The translations under genes and the position numbers were made by a program. Source: Lachnospiraceae bacterium UBA5899 (GTDB lineage: Bacteria; Bacillota; Clostridia; Lachnospirales; Lachnospiraceae). Taken from it: a DNA stretch of 64,000 nucleotides. Each line of letters starts with the position of its first letter. Within the stretch, counting starts at the first letter, position 1. The DNA is taken from positions 44,945-108,944 of the forward strand of contig DJEL01000043.1 in the NCBI GenBank assembly GCA_002432425.1, read 5' to 3'. Below the pieces are notes generated by a model, which saw only the letters and a program-made list of their open reading frames with translations, did not search any database and was not told the origin of the DNA. Positions 49,921 to 58,688 of this stretch are shown here, one piece after another.

Positions 49921-51774
49921 ATGCAGATAGAATACCTGAAAATTTGTCGTTTCAAATCCATAAACTGTCTGGAAATCGAGGACATTTCCCAGGCGCTTAT
50001 TTTAGTGGGACAGAACAGCACCGGCAAAACCACAGTCCTGGATGCTATCCGGGCAGTGGGCGGCGATTACCGGATTGTGCCGGAGGATTTTGATGAGTCC
50101 GGCGCCAACATAGAGATTACAGTCAGGCTGTCCCTTTGTGAGGAAGACTTAAAAAGGCTGCAGAAGAGGGGAAAAGTCAGCAGTTACAGGAGATGGGAGT
50201 CTTTTCTTTCCGATGTGAAGAAAAAGCTGCCTTCTTTTGACGGAGAAGCGCTTACGTTTACTTATATTGTGAACCGGGACGGCAGACAGCGTTTTGACGA
50301 CGGTTTTAAGAAAAACAATCCGTATATCCGGGATGTTTTTCCTACCATTTATTATATTGATGCGGAGCGCAACCCGGAGCAGTTCCAGAATGACATGCTG
50401 TATCTGCAGGAGGACGCGGAGTTAAAAAGCATCCGGGAAAACAGGTGCCTGTTTAATGATGCCAAAGCCTGCACGCACTGCTTTTCCTGTATCGGTCTTA
50501 TCAATCAGAAGAAGCCGGAGGAGCTGACGGCACTGGAAACCTTCCGGCTTCTTAATTACAAACTGTATCAGCGGAACTTAAACACCTTTGCCGGAAAGGT
50601 CAACGAAGCCTATGCGGCAAACGGCGGACAGGACACCATTTTCTTTTCCATGAGCCACAACACGGATGCCATGCTTACCGTGACAACGGAATTCAGTACC
50701 GGACAGGAGGGAATAAGACGCCCCATTGAACGGCTGGGAAAGGGCATGCGCAGTATTTACATGCTGTCCGTTTTAGAGGCGTATGCGGAGGATGAAAATG
50801 CGGAGGACTGCATTATCATGATGGAAGACCCGGAAATTTTCCTGCATCCGTCCATGCAGAAGACCACCGGTGATATTCTGTACCGGCTGTCGAAAAAGCA
50901 TCAGGTGATTTTTTCCACCCATTCCCCCAATCTGCTGCCGAATTTCAGCATCCGACAGATACGTCAGATGGTTCTGGACAAAGACGGCATGCCTGCCGTA
51001 CGAAAAGACACCGACATCAGTGCCATTTTGAATGACCTCGGCTATACGGCAGGGGATTTGATGAACGTGGATTTCGTGTTTATCGTAGAAGGACGGCAGG
51101 ATAAGACAAGGCTTCCTATCCTATTAAAGAAGTACTATTCGGAAATTTATGACAAGGACGGCAGGCTTTCCCGGACAGCTATCATCACCACCAACAGTTG
51201 TACCAACATCAAGACCTACGCCAATTTAAAATACATGAATCAGGTTTACATAAAGGACCATTTTCTTATGATAAGGGATGGCGATGGCAAAAATGCGGAA
51301 GACCTCCGCAGAGGATTATGTAAATATTATGAGGAGCAGAACGCACGGGATGTGGACAGACTGCCCCGTGTGAAGCCGGAAAATGTACTGGTGTTAAAAT
51401 ATTATTCGTTTGAAAATTATTTCCTGAACCCGGAAATCATGTGCCGGATAGGCATTTTGAAAAGTCCGGAGCAGTTTTATAAAATTTTTCTTTCCAAATG
51501 GAAGGAATATCTGTATAAATTAAAAAGCGGCAGGCATCTTACCGCCGTGCTGGGCATGGATTTTACCACAACGGAGGACGTGAAGGCTCACATGGAAGAA
51601 ATCAAAATCTACATGAGAGGTCACAATCTGTTTGACATCTTTTACGGTCGTTACCGCAAGGAGGAAAACGAACTTCTGACCCACTATGTGGAGCTTGCCG
51701 ACAGAGAAGAATTTGCGGACATCCTGCAGGCAATCGACCACTTTATGTACTTTGAGAGCCGGAAAAAAGAGTAA
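49921..51774 (+). CDS. OLD-type AAA ATPase with TOPRIM nuclease domain
   Basis: A 617-residue protein. The SMC/RecF-like ATPase shows FKSINCLEIEDI, Walker A VGQNSTGKTTVLDAIR (about 27-42), RLGKGMRSIYMLSVLEAYA, and Walker B IIMMEDPEIFLHP with FSTHSPNLLP. From about 380 a TOPRIM domain carries FIVEGRQDKTRLPILL (catalytic Glu) and MIRDGDGKN (DxD). This is the overcoming-lysogenization-defect layout (class 1, no UvrD partner nearby). A cysteine cluster C-X7-C-X2-C-X2-C near 175-188 is unusual. Start 49921 follows GGGGG. Possible anti-phage or DNA-repair role; inferred. Confidence 0.85.
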   Translation: MQIEYLKICRFKSINCLEIEDISQALILVGQNSTGKTTVLDAIRAVGGDYRIVPEDFDESGANIEITVRLSLCEEDLKRLQKRGKVSSYRRWESFLSDVKKKLPSFDGEALTFTYIVNRDGRQRFDDGFKKNNPYIRDVFPTIYYIDAERNPEQFQNDMLYLQEDAELKSIRENRCLFNDAKACTHCFSCIGLINQKKPEELTALETFRLLNYKLYQRNLNTFAGKVNEAYAANGGQDTIFFSMSHNTDAMLTVTTEFSTGQEGIRRPIERLGKGMRSIYMLSVLEAYAEDENAEDCIIMMEDPEIFLHPSMQKTTGDILYRLSKKHQVIFSTHSPNLLPNFSIRQIRQMVLDKDGMPAVRKDTDISAILNDLGYTAGDLMNVDFVFIVEGRQDKTRLPILLKKYYSEIYDKDGRLSRTAIITTNSCTNIKTYANLKYMNQVYIKDHFLMIRDGDGKNAEDLRRGLCKYYEEQNARDVDRLPRVKPENVLVLKYYSFENYFLNPEIMCRIGILKSPEQFYKIFLSKWKEYLYKLKSGRHLTAVLGMDFTTTEDVKAHMEEIKIYMRGHNLFDIFYGRYRKEENELLTHYVELADREEFADILQAIDHFMYFESRKKE

Positions 51775-51819
51775 AGGGCGCATCTGTTTACAGAGGCCCG
51801 GGAGGAAAAGGAGAGCAGC

Positions 51820-53238
51820 ATGTTACCAGAAAAATTTTTAGAGAGAATGCAGAATATGTTGGGAGAGGAATACCCGGCTTTTTTAGAGAGTCTTTCCGGC
51901 AAACGTTACCGGGCGCTGCGTATCAATCCGCTGAAAACAGAAATACAGGAAGGAAAAGAAAAACTTCCGTTTGTCTTAAGTCCGGTTCCCTGGACGAAAA
52001 ACGGTTTTTATTACGAAGAGGAGGAGCAGCCGGGGAAGCACCCTTACCATGAGGCGGGCCTGTACTACATTCAGGAGCCGTCCGCCATGGCGCCGGTACC
52101 GTGCCTGATGGAGGAGGCAACGCCGGAACGTGTTCTGGATTTGTGTGCGGCGCCGGGCGGCAAATCCACCCAGATTGCCGAATATATGCGGGGACGCGGC
52201 ATGCTCATTACCAATGAAATTCACCCCCAGAGGGCTAAAATTTTATCGGAAAATATAGAGCGCATGGGCATTTCCAATGCCATTGTCGTAAATGAAACAC
52301 CGGAAAGCCTGAGCAAAAAGTTTATCGCATTTTTTGACCGCATTTTGGTGGATGCGCCCTGCTCCGGGGAAGGAATGTTCCGCAAAAACGACAATGCCGG
52401 TGAAGAGTGGAGTGAGGAAAATGTGGCGCTCTGCGCCGAAAGACAGGACGGCATTTTGAACTGTGCGGCAACGATGTTAAAACCCGGCGGCAAGTTGGTT
52501 TATTCCACCTGCACCTTTGCACCTGCGGAGGACGAAGGCTCCGTCAGCCGCTTTCTGGAAACACACCCTGATTTTTATCTGGAAAAAGAAGAAAGGCTGA
52601 TGCCGCATAAAGTCAAAGGGGAAGGGCACTTTTTAGCTGTCCTGCACCGCGAGGGTGGGCAGCTTGGCAGCGCGGCAACCGCCGGAACGGAAAAGTTCCT
52701 TGCCCTGAAGGACTGTAGGGAGTTTCTGGATTTTGCAAAGGAAGCCCTGACGATACCGGCAGAAGAACTGACGGCAGGAAAAATTCTGCTGCGCTTCGGA
52801 GAACAGTTGTACCTGGCACCGGCAGAGACACCTTCCTTACGGGGACTTAAGGTACTGCGTCCGGGACTGCATCTGGGAACGGTGAAAAAGAACCGGTTTG
52901 AGCCGTCCCACGCGCTGGCATTGTTTTTGAAAAAAGAACAGGTTGTAAACGGTATCAACCTTTCCGGTGACGGAACTGCCGTCAGAAAATATTTAGAGGG
53001 ACAGACACTGACAATCGGCGAAGGATGCGATGTGGAAATGGCGGACATCATGACCCGGGGAAGGACGGCGTCCGAACAGGCAGACACCATAACCCGGGAA
53101 GGACGGAGCGCAGGACAGGCAGACGTATCCCTGCCGAAGGGCTGGTGTCTTGTCTGTGTGGACGGTTACAGCTTAGGCTGGGGAAAAGCAGCAAGTGCTG
53201 TTTTGAAAAATCATTATCCGAAAGGACTGAGAAAATAA
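51820..53238 (+). CDS. rsmF: RsmF/RsmB-type rRNA m5C methyltransferase
   Basis: A 472-residue NOP2/Sun-type enzyme. Marks: RALRINPLK, YYIQEPSAMAPV, VLDLCAAPGGKSTQIAEYM (SAM site), ILVDAPCSGEGMFRK (motif IV Cys) and LVYSTCTFAPAEDEGSV (catalytic TC). The C-terminal 170 residues (from about 300) include HFLAVLHREG and the PUA-like tail with KKNRFEPSHALALFL, as in RsmF-type proteins. It methylates a cytosine in 16S rRNA. The C-terminus has a local repeat (RTASEQADTITREGRSAGQADV). Confidence 0.92.
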   Translation: MLPEKFLERMQNMLGEEYPAFLESLSGKRYRALRINPLKTEIQEGKEKLPFVLSPVPWTKNGFYYEEEEQPGKHPYHEAGLYYIQEPSAMAPVPCLMEEATPERVLDLCAAPGGKSTQIAEYMRGRGMLITNEIHPQRAKILSENIERMGISNAIVVNETPESLSKKFIAFFDRILVDAPCSGEGMFRKNDNAGEEWSEENVALCAERQDGILNCAATMLKPGGKLVYSTCTFAPAEDEGSVSRFLETHPDFYLEKEERLMPHKVKGEGHFLAVLHREGGQLGSAATAGTEKFLALKDCREFLDFAKEALTIPAEELTAGKILLRFGEQLYLAPAETPSLRGLKVLRPGLHLGTVKKNRFEPSHALALFLKKEQVVNGINLSGDGTAVRKYLEGQTLTIGEGCDVEMADIMTRGRTASEQADTITREGRSAGQADVSLPKGWCLVCVDGYSLGWGKAASAVLKNHYPKGLRK

Positions 53239-53308
53239 AAATAAATGTATAAATACGGAAAACGGGGTTCATACTGATTTAAAAACCGGAAAGAAAGGAA
53301 TTGACAGT

Positions 53309-53497
53309 ATGGATAGTTTTCAGACTCCTTTTTGGGAGCTTCCCATTGCTTTTGCCATGAACGAAGGCGCACGCAACAGAATCGGTGAAATGACGGACGA
53401 GGAAAGAGAAGTGCTGCGGCAGAAAAGCAGCTTAGCCGGCAGTGAAGAGGAACTGGAAGAACTGGTGCGCATGGTTGCCGAGGGCAAGTTTGAATAA
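53309..53497 (+). CDS. Small conserved-looking protein, 62 residues
   Basis: Encodes MDSFQTPFWELPIAFAMNEG, then TDEEREVLRQKSS and EEELEELVRMVAEGKF. It is acidic, helical and has no membrane segment. GAAAGGAATT lies before the ATG. It lies 70 bp after rsmF and 88 bp before spoVAD. The LPIAFAMNEGARNRIGEM segment looks like a conserved core; function unknown. Confidence 0.7.
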   Translation: MDSFQTPFWELPIAFAMNEGARNRIGEMTDEEREVLRQKSSLAGSEEELEELVRMVAEGKFE

Positions 53498-53585
53498 AAG
53501 CGGCTCATGGAATGGGTAGTGGAAACAGCTTGCAGAACACAGGCTGATAAAGTTGATAAAAGAGGAAAGCAGGAAAGGAAATCAT

Positions 53586-54611
53586 ATGAGTGCACAACTT
53601 TGGCAGGGAAAACAAAGTATCCGGCTGGATGAGCCGGTTTATATTAACGGAAATGCCTCCGTGGTAGGCAAAAAAGAAGGCGAGGGCCCGCTCGGCCTTC
53701 TTTTTGATATGGTGGGAGAGGACGACATGTTCGGCTGCAATACCTGGGAAGAAGCGGAAAGCAGTCTTCAGAAGGATGCCGTGAGCCTGGCGCTGGGGAA
53801 GGCAGGGAAGAAGGCGGAGGAGATACGCTACGTCTTTGCGGGCGATTTGCTCGGACAGTCCGTTGCCACATCCTTCGGCATTATGAATTACCGTATTCCG
53901 CTGTTTGGGGTATACGGAGCATGCTCCACCTGCGGGGAGTCTCTTTCGTTAGGCACCATGGCGGTGGCGGGAGGCTTTGCCGAACAGGTGCTTTGCGTGA
54001 CATCCAGTCATTTTGCCAGTGCGGAAAAAGAATTCCGTTTTCCTTTGGGGTACGGAAACCAGCGTCCGCTGTCCGCCACCTGGACAGTAACCGGCAGTGG
54101 CGCTTTTATATTGGGAAAAGAAAAAGAAGCTGCCTGCAAAGGGAAAATTACCGGCATGACAGTGGGAAAAATCGTGGATTTCGGACTGAAGGACTCCCTG
54201 AACATGGGGGCATGCATGGCGCCTGCGGCAGCAGACCTGATAGAAGCCCATTTGACGGATTTTCAGGCAAAACCCGAAGAGTACGATAAGATTATCACCG
54301 GGGACTTGGGAAGCGTGGGACAGCGCGTGCTTCTGGATTTGCTACGGGATAAAGGGTATGATATTTCCGACAGGCATATGGACTGCGGGCTGGAAATTTT
54401 CGATGCCCAAACCCAGGACACCCATGCGGGCGGCTCCGGTTGCGGGTGCAGCGCCGTCACCCTTTCGGCGTATATTTTAAAGCAGCTTGCGGAAAAGAAT
54501 TGGAAAAAAGTGTTGTTTGTCCCGACAGGCGCACTTCTCAGCAAAGTGACATTCCACGAAGGTCAGAGTGTGCCCGGAATTGCCCACGGAATTGTGATTG
54601 AGAGCGTGTAA
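53586..54611 (+). CDS. spoVAD: Stage V sporulation protein AD
   Basis: A 341-residue thiolase-fold protein. YINGNASVVGKKEGEGPLG, FGVYGACSTCGESLSLGTMAVAGG (the pseudo-active-site cysteine loop), TGDLGSVGQRVLLDLL and AGGSGCGCSAVTLSAYIL are SpoVAD signatures; it binds dipicolinic acid during spore loading. I chose ATG 53586 (AGGAAAGGA upstream) over 53553. It is separated from spoVAA-AB-AC by about 16 kb and from spoVAE by three small genes. Confidence 0.95.
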   Translation: MSAQLWQGKQSIRLDEPVYINGNASVVGKKEGEGPLGLLFDMVGEDDMFGCNTWEEAESSLQKDAVSLALGKAGKKAEEIRYVFAGDLLGQSVATSFGIMNYRIPLFGVYGACSTCGESLSLGTMAVAGGFAEQVLCVTSSHFASAEKEFRFPLGYGNQRPLSATWTVTGSGAFILGKEKEAACKGKITGMTVGKIVDFGLKDSLNMGACMAPAAADLIEAHLTDFQAKPEEYDKIITGDLGSVGQRVLLDLLRDKGYDISDRHMDCGLEIFDAQTQDTHAGGSGCGCSAVTLSAYILKQLAEKNWKKVLFVPTGALLSKVTFHEGQSVPGIAHGIVIESV

Positions 54612-54683
54612 CTTCTCCAAGAAAGACTTGCCATGCAGGGCTCCTTTATAGTAAAATAGACAGAAAAGAAATGGGGCGTTTTT

Positions 54684-54929
54684 ATGAGAACCATGGAGTT
54701 TAAAATGGAACGGCCGGGGCTTCTTATTGTCGGACAGAAGATTACGGTGACAGAAGGAGTACTGCCCAGCAACTATTATTATACGATTGATCCGTCACTT
54801 GCCATGTCAGGCAATATACCTTTCCGCAACAGAATGCTTGCGAGGGAAGGTGTTGTGACAGACATCATAGAAAAAAAAAGAGGCTATTACGTGACGGCGG
54901 AATTTGATGCGCCGGAGCCGAAGGCCTGA
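54684..54929 (+). CDS. Small hypothetical protein, 81 residues
   Basis: Encodes MRTMEFKMERPGLLIVGQKI, VLPSNYYYTIDPSLAMSG and a C-terminal strand-rich part (GVVTDIIEKKRGYYVTAEFDAPEP). Likely a small beta protein. It sits between spoVAD and ridA with short gaps, probably one transcript. I do not recognise a family. Confidence 0.65.
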   Translation: MRTMEFKMERPGLLIVGQKITVTEGVLPSNYYYTIDPSLAMSGNIPFRNRMLAREGVVTDIIEKKRGYYVTAEFDAPEPKA

Positions 54930-54946
54930 ACAAGGAGGACAAAATT

Positions 54947-55342
54947 ATGTTGGAAACCATTCACACAGACAAAGCACCGGCAGCAATCGGCCCTTATTCC
55001 CAGGGTGTGATTGCAGGACATTTATTTTTTGCATCAGGACAGATACCCATCAATCCGGCAACCGGCGAAATTACCGGAGCGAATATTACCGAGCAGGCAG
55101 AACAGGTAATGAAGAACATCGGCGAAATCTTAAAGGCAGCAGGCGCTACCTATGAAAACGTGGCAAAAACCACCTGCTTTTTAGCAGATATGGGCGATTT
55201 TGCGGCATTCAATGAAGTATATGCCAGGTACTTTACCGGCAAGCCCGCAAGAAGCTGCGTAGCGGTAAAGACCCTGCCGAAAAATGTTCTTTGCGAAGTA
55301 GAAGTAATTGCAGACCTGACCCATGCAACCTTTGACTTATAA
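54947..55342 (+). CDS. ridA: RidA family enamine/imine deaminase
   Basis: A 131-residue protein: IHTDKAPAAIGPYSQGVIAGHLFFASGQIPINPATGEI, VAKTTCFLADMGDFAAFNEVYARYF and PARSCVAVKTLPKNVLCEVEVIAD. The arginine (PARS) and glutamate (CEVE) of the active site are present. It hydrolyses reactive 2-aminoacrylate-type intermediates from PLP enzymes. GGAGG is upstream. It lies between sporulation genes without obvious functional link. Confidence 0.95.
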   Translation: MLETIHTDKAPAAIGPYSQGVIAGHLFFASGQIPINPATGEITGANITEQAEQVMKNIGEILKAAGATYENVAKTTCFLADMGDFAAFNEVYARYFTGKPARSCVAVKTLPKNVLCEVEVIADLTHATFDL

Positions 55343-55355
55343 GGAGCAGCAGGAA

Positions 55356-55871
55356 ATGGACAAAAGAAAGAATGTTGTCCTGATTGGAATGCCGGGCGCA
55401 GGAAAAAGCACCGTGGGCGTTGTGGCTGCCAAACGGCTGGGATTTCGTTTTTTGGACTCCGACCTTTTAATTCAGGATGAGTACGGAAAACTTTTGCATG
55501 AGCTGATTACCGAGCACGGAGTGGAAGGCTTCTGGGAGATTGAAAATAAGGTAAATGCTTCCATTGATGTGAAGCAGACCGTGATTGCAACCGGAGGAAG
55601 TGTCTGCTACGAAGAAGAAGCTATGAAGCATCTGTCTGAAATCGGCGTGGTAGTCTATCTGAAGCTTTCTTATGAAGCCTTAGAGGAACGTCTGGGCGAT
55701 TTGAATGCAAGAGGCGTTACCTTAAAGGAAGGGCAGACCCTACGGGATTTGTACGAAGAACGCATTCCCATGTATGAAAAATATGCCCTTGTGACGATAA
55801 ACTGCGAAGGCAAGGAGCTGCGCGAGGTGGCGGAAGAAGTGTCCGCCCGGGCAGCAGAATTTCTGGAGTAA
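55356..55871 (+). CDS. aroK: Shikimate kinase
   Basis: A 171-residue P-loop kinase: VVLIGMPGAGKSTVGVVAAKRLGFRFLDSDLLI (Walker A and the DxD), FWEIENKV, IATGGSVCYEEEAM (GG shikimate-binding loop) and YLKLSYEALEERL. It phosphorylates shikimate in aromatic amino acid synthesis. I used ATG 55356, which has AAGGAG 8 bp upstream. The conserved arginine in the LID region (often RPLL) is not clear here, so a shikimate-kinase-like protein with another substrate is possible. Confidence 0.85.
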   Translation: MDKRKNVVLIGMPGAGKSTVGVVAAKRLGFRFLDSDLLIQDEYGKLLHELITEHGVEGFWEIENKVNASIDVKQTVIATGGSVCYEEEAMKHLSEIGVVVYLKLSYEALEERLGDLNARGVTLKEGQTLRDLYEERIPMYEKYALVTINCEGKELREVAEEVSARAAEFLE

Positions 55872-56008
55872 CCGAAGCAAAAAGGACATACATAGCATCC
55901 GGAAACGGATTGAGCCACGGAAGGTGCGAAATCAGTACCCGGCGTGTATAAAATCGAAAACAAAATACATAATAATCCATGATGAGAAAACCGTAGGAGG
56001 GATACATC

Positions 56009-56365
56009 ATGGATTATTTTTATGCCTTTTTAGTGGGCGGCGTTATCTGCGCCTTAGTACAGATTTTAATGGAAAAAACAAAAATGCTGCCGGGACGGAT
56101 TATGGTGCTGCTGGTCTGCCTGGGTGCGGTCATCAGTGTATTCGGCTGGTATGAACCCTTTGCGGAATGGGCGGGAGCCGGAGCCAGCGTTCCCCTGCTC
56201 GGCTTTGGCAACGTGCTGATGAAGGGCGTCAAAGAAGCCGTGGATGCGGAAGGCTTTCTGGGGCTTTTCAAAGGAGGCTTCAAGGCAGGCGCCGCAGGAT
56301 GCAGCGGGGCTCTTATTTTCGGACTGCTGGCAGCCATTTGTTTCCAGCCCAAAATGAAGAAGTGA
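56009..56365 (+). CDS. spoVAE: Stage V sporulation protein AE
   Basis: A 118-residue membrane protein: FYAFLVGGVICALVQILMEKTKMLPGRIMVLLVCLGAVISVFGWYEPFAEWAGAGASVPLLGFGNVL and GFLGLFKGGFKAGAAGCSGALIFGLL. This is the short SpoVAE (AEb) form, homologous to SpoVAC. AGGAGG precedes the ATG. Completes the set with spoVAD upstream. Confidence 0.94.
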   Translation: MDYFYAFLVGGVICALVQILMEKTKMLPGRIMVLLVCLGAVISVFGWYEPFAEWAGAGASVPLLGFGNVLMKGVKEAVDAEGFLGLFKGGFKAGAAGCSGALIFGLLAAICFQPKMKK

Positions 56366-56469
56366 CAAAATATGCCGCAAACAGAAAATCTAATAAAAAA
56401 ATAAGAAATACAATCTCCCTTTTTTCGACAAAATATGCTAATATGTGGAAAAGAAAGGGAGAGAGAGTT

Positions 56470-58641
56470 ATGATTTGGCTTATCATATTGTTTTTTTGCA
56501 CATTTATATATATGGAAGCAGTGTACCATATTGCCTGCTTTGGGCTGGCGGCGGTCAATCCGCTGATTGCGGTTTTTATATGGCTGTTTCTGGCGGGCTT
56601 TGCATCCCTGCTTATGGGCTTTTTCCGAAGAAAGAAAAACCGGATTATCCTCTGGGTTCTGCTGGCAATAGATTACCTTTTGTTTGCATCCCAGCTTGTG
56701 TATATCAAGATATTCAAACAACCGCTTTTAATGGCAGCCATTAAAAACGGCGGAAAAGATGCCATGACCAACTACTGGAAAGAAGCACTGGTGGGCATCT
56801 GGAACGTGTCCGGCTGGCTGCTTCTGATGGCAGTGCCTTTTGTGGTGACGGGACTGCTCCTGCATATGTATACACTGAGCTTAAAGAGTCATACGAAAAA
56901 GGAAAGACTGCGGGAGCTGGCGGTAATGGCAACCGGCGCACTGGGCTTTATGGCAGTGCTGATGGTTGGTTCCCTTGCAGGGGCGGAATACGAAGATGCA
57001 TATGCCGGATTTTATGACCCGCAGGGTGTCATTGAGGAATTCGGCGTCATGCCCTCCATCACAAGAGATGTCTTTGCCGGTGCGTTTAAGAAGGGCGACG
57101 GGCTGGATACCTGGGTGGACTTAAACAACGACTATGCGGAAACGCCGGAGGAAACGGGAGCAGGTGAAAACGATACGCCGGAAACCACACCGGAGGAAGC
57201 CGGAGATGTTTCCGGGGATGACAGCAGACAGGAAGAGGCGAAAAAGCCGGATACTTCCCCACATGTCCTGCCGGTGGATTTTACCGCTCTCTACGACAAT
57301 GCCGATTCCGATACGGTGAAAAAATTAGCGGATTACATGCAGAGCATGACGCCCACCAAACGAAACGAATATACCGGTATGTTTGAGGGCTATAACCTGA
57401 TTTTCCTGACGGCGGAAGGATTTTCCCCCTATGCGGTGGACGAAAATCTGACACCGACCTTGTATAAGCTCATTCATTCGGGCTTTGTATTTGACGATTA
57501 TTACGTGCCTCTGTGGCAGACATCCACCAGTGACGGCGAGTATGTGAACCTGACGGGACTCATCCCCGACCAGCAGTTTTCCATGAAGCGCAGTGCGGAG
57601 GATGATATGTGCTTTTCGCTGGCTTCCTATTTTGCTTCCGAAGGGGTAAAAAGCTACGCTTACCACAACAATTCCCTGTCCTATTACGACAGATATCTTT
57701 CCCACCCGAACCTGGGCTACAATTTCAAGGCATGTAAACTGGGAGATTTGGATGCAAAAAAATACGGCGGTCAGGTGTTTGAAATGGAAAACTCCAATTA
57801 CTGGCCGGCTTCGGACTTGGATATGATGAAAGCCACCGTTTCCGAATACATACAGGAAGACCGTTTCCATGTGTATTACATGACGGTTTCCGGTCACATG
57901 AATTATAATTTTACCGGCAACAAGATGTCTTCCCTGCACAAAGAGGATGTGGCAAATCTGCCCTATTCCGAGGAAGGAAGAGCTTACATTGCCTGCAACA
58001 TGGAGCTGGATTTGGCGCTGCAGTATCTGATTGAACAACTGGATGAGGCAGGAAAGCTGGAAAATACGGTTATCTGCCTTTCCGCAGACCATTATCCTTA
58101 CGGCATGGAAGTAAGCAATCTGGAAGAACTGGCGGGCAGACCGTTAGACGGTACACTGGATATTTACCACAACAATCTTATCCTCTGGAACAGCGAAATG
58201 GAAACCGTGGAAGTGACGAAGACGGCAAGCTCCCTGGACCTTCTGCCCACTTTGCTTAATCTGTTCGGATTTGATTACGATGCAAGACTGTATGCCGGAA
58301 ACGATATCCTGTCGGATGCTTCTCCGCTGGTTATTTTTGCGGACAGAAGCTTTATCACGGATAAGGTTTCTTACAATAAAAAATCCAAGGAAGTTGTATG
58401 GGCGGACGGCGTGGAACCGGATGACGAATATCTGGATGCCGTGAAGAGCCAGGTCAAGGGTCTGTATAATTATTCTGCGGGAATTTTGAACCAGAATTTC
58501 TACAAGTATGTGGAAGAGGCGCTGCCGGAGGAATACCATTCCAAAGTAGACCCGGAATGGATTGCGCCGCATCCCAAGACGGAAACACCGAAAGAGAATA
58601 CGGCGGGCAGTACAGAGACTGCCATTGGTACGGAAGAATAA
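56470..58641 (+). CDS. LTA-synthase-family sulfatase-fold phosphotransferase
   Basis: A 723-residue protein. The first 190 residues hold about five membrane helices; a low-complexity acidic linker (ETTPEEAGDVSGDDS..., about 222-265) precedes an extracellular alkaline-phosphatase-fold domain: YNLIFLTAEGFSPYAVDENLTPTLYKL (metal Glu near 314), VPLWQTSTSDGEYVNLTGLIP (catalytic Thr region near 353), HVYYMTVSGHMNYNF and ICLSADHYPYG. It probably moves glycerol-phosphate or a similar group onto a surface polymer (LtaS/MdoB class). AAGGGAGAG supports ATG 56470; the frame stays open to 56167 through spoVAE, which is not real coding. Confidence 0.92.
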   Translation: MIWLIILFFCTFIYMEAVYHIACFGLAAVNPLIAVFIWLFLAGFASLLMGFFRRKKNRIILWVLLAIDYLLFASQLVYIKIFKQPLLMAAIKNGGKDAMTNYWKEALVGIWNVSGWLLLMAVPFVVTGLLLHMYTLSLKSHTKKERLRELAVMATGALGFMAVLMVGSLAGAEYEDAYAGFYDPQGVIEEFGVMPSITRDVFAGAFKKGDGLDTWVDLNNDYAETPEETGAGENDTPETTPEEAGDVSGDDSRQEEAKKPDTSPHVLPVDFTALYDNADSDTVKKLADYMQSMTPTKRNEYTGMFEGYNLIFLTAEGFSPYAVDENLTPTLYKLIHSGFVFDDYYVPLWQTSTSDGEYVNLTGLIPDQQFSMKRSAEDDMCFSLASYFASEGVKSYAYHNNSLSYYDRYLSHPNLGYNFKACKLGDLDAKKYGGQVFEMENSNYWPASDLDMMKATVSEYIQEDRFHVYYMTVSGHMNYNFTGNKMSSLHKEDVANLPYSEEGRAYIACNMELDLALQYLIEQLDEAGKLENTVICLSADHYPYGMEVSNLEELAGRPLDGTLDIYHNNLILWNSEMETVEVTKTASSLDLLPTLLNLFGFDYDARLYAGNDILSDASPLVIFADRSFITDKVSYNKKSKEVVWADGVEPDDEYLDAVKSQVKGLYNYSAGILNQNFYKYVEEALPEEYHSKVDPEWIAPHPKTETPKENTAGSTETAIGTEE

Positions 58642-58645
58642 AAAG

Positions 58646-58688
58646 ATTGCCTGTGAACTATAGACGTTCGCAGGCAATTTCTTTTTTG
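58646..58688. terminator. Terminator shared by converging genes, overlapping a coding end
   Basis: ATTGCCTGTGAAC (58646-58658) pairs with GTTCGCAGGCAAT (58666-58678), followed by TTTCTTTTTT. The right arm is also the last codons of the minus-strand gene. Confidence 0.85.

Noticed and set aside
49921..51774. Gabija defence system
   Set aside because: The OLD-type protein is present but no UvrD-like GajB gene is adjacent; rsmF follows instead.
56167..56469. Extended N-terminus of the LTA-synthase-like protein
   Set aside because: The extension runs through spoVAE in another frame, and a good ribosome site with a membrane-helix start is at 56470.
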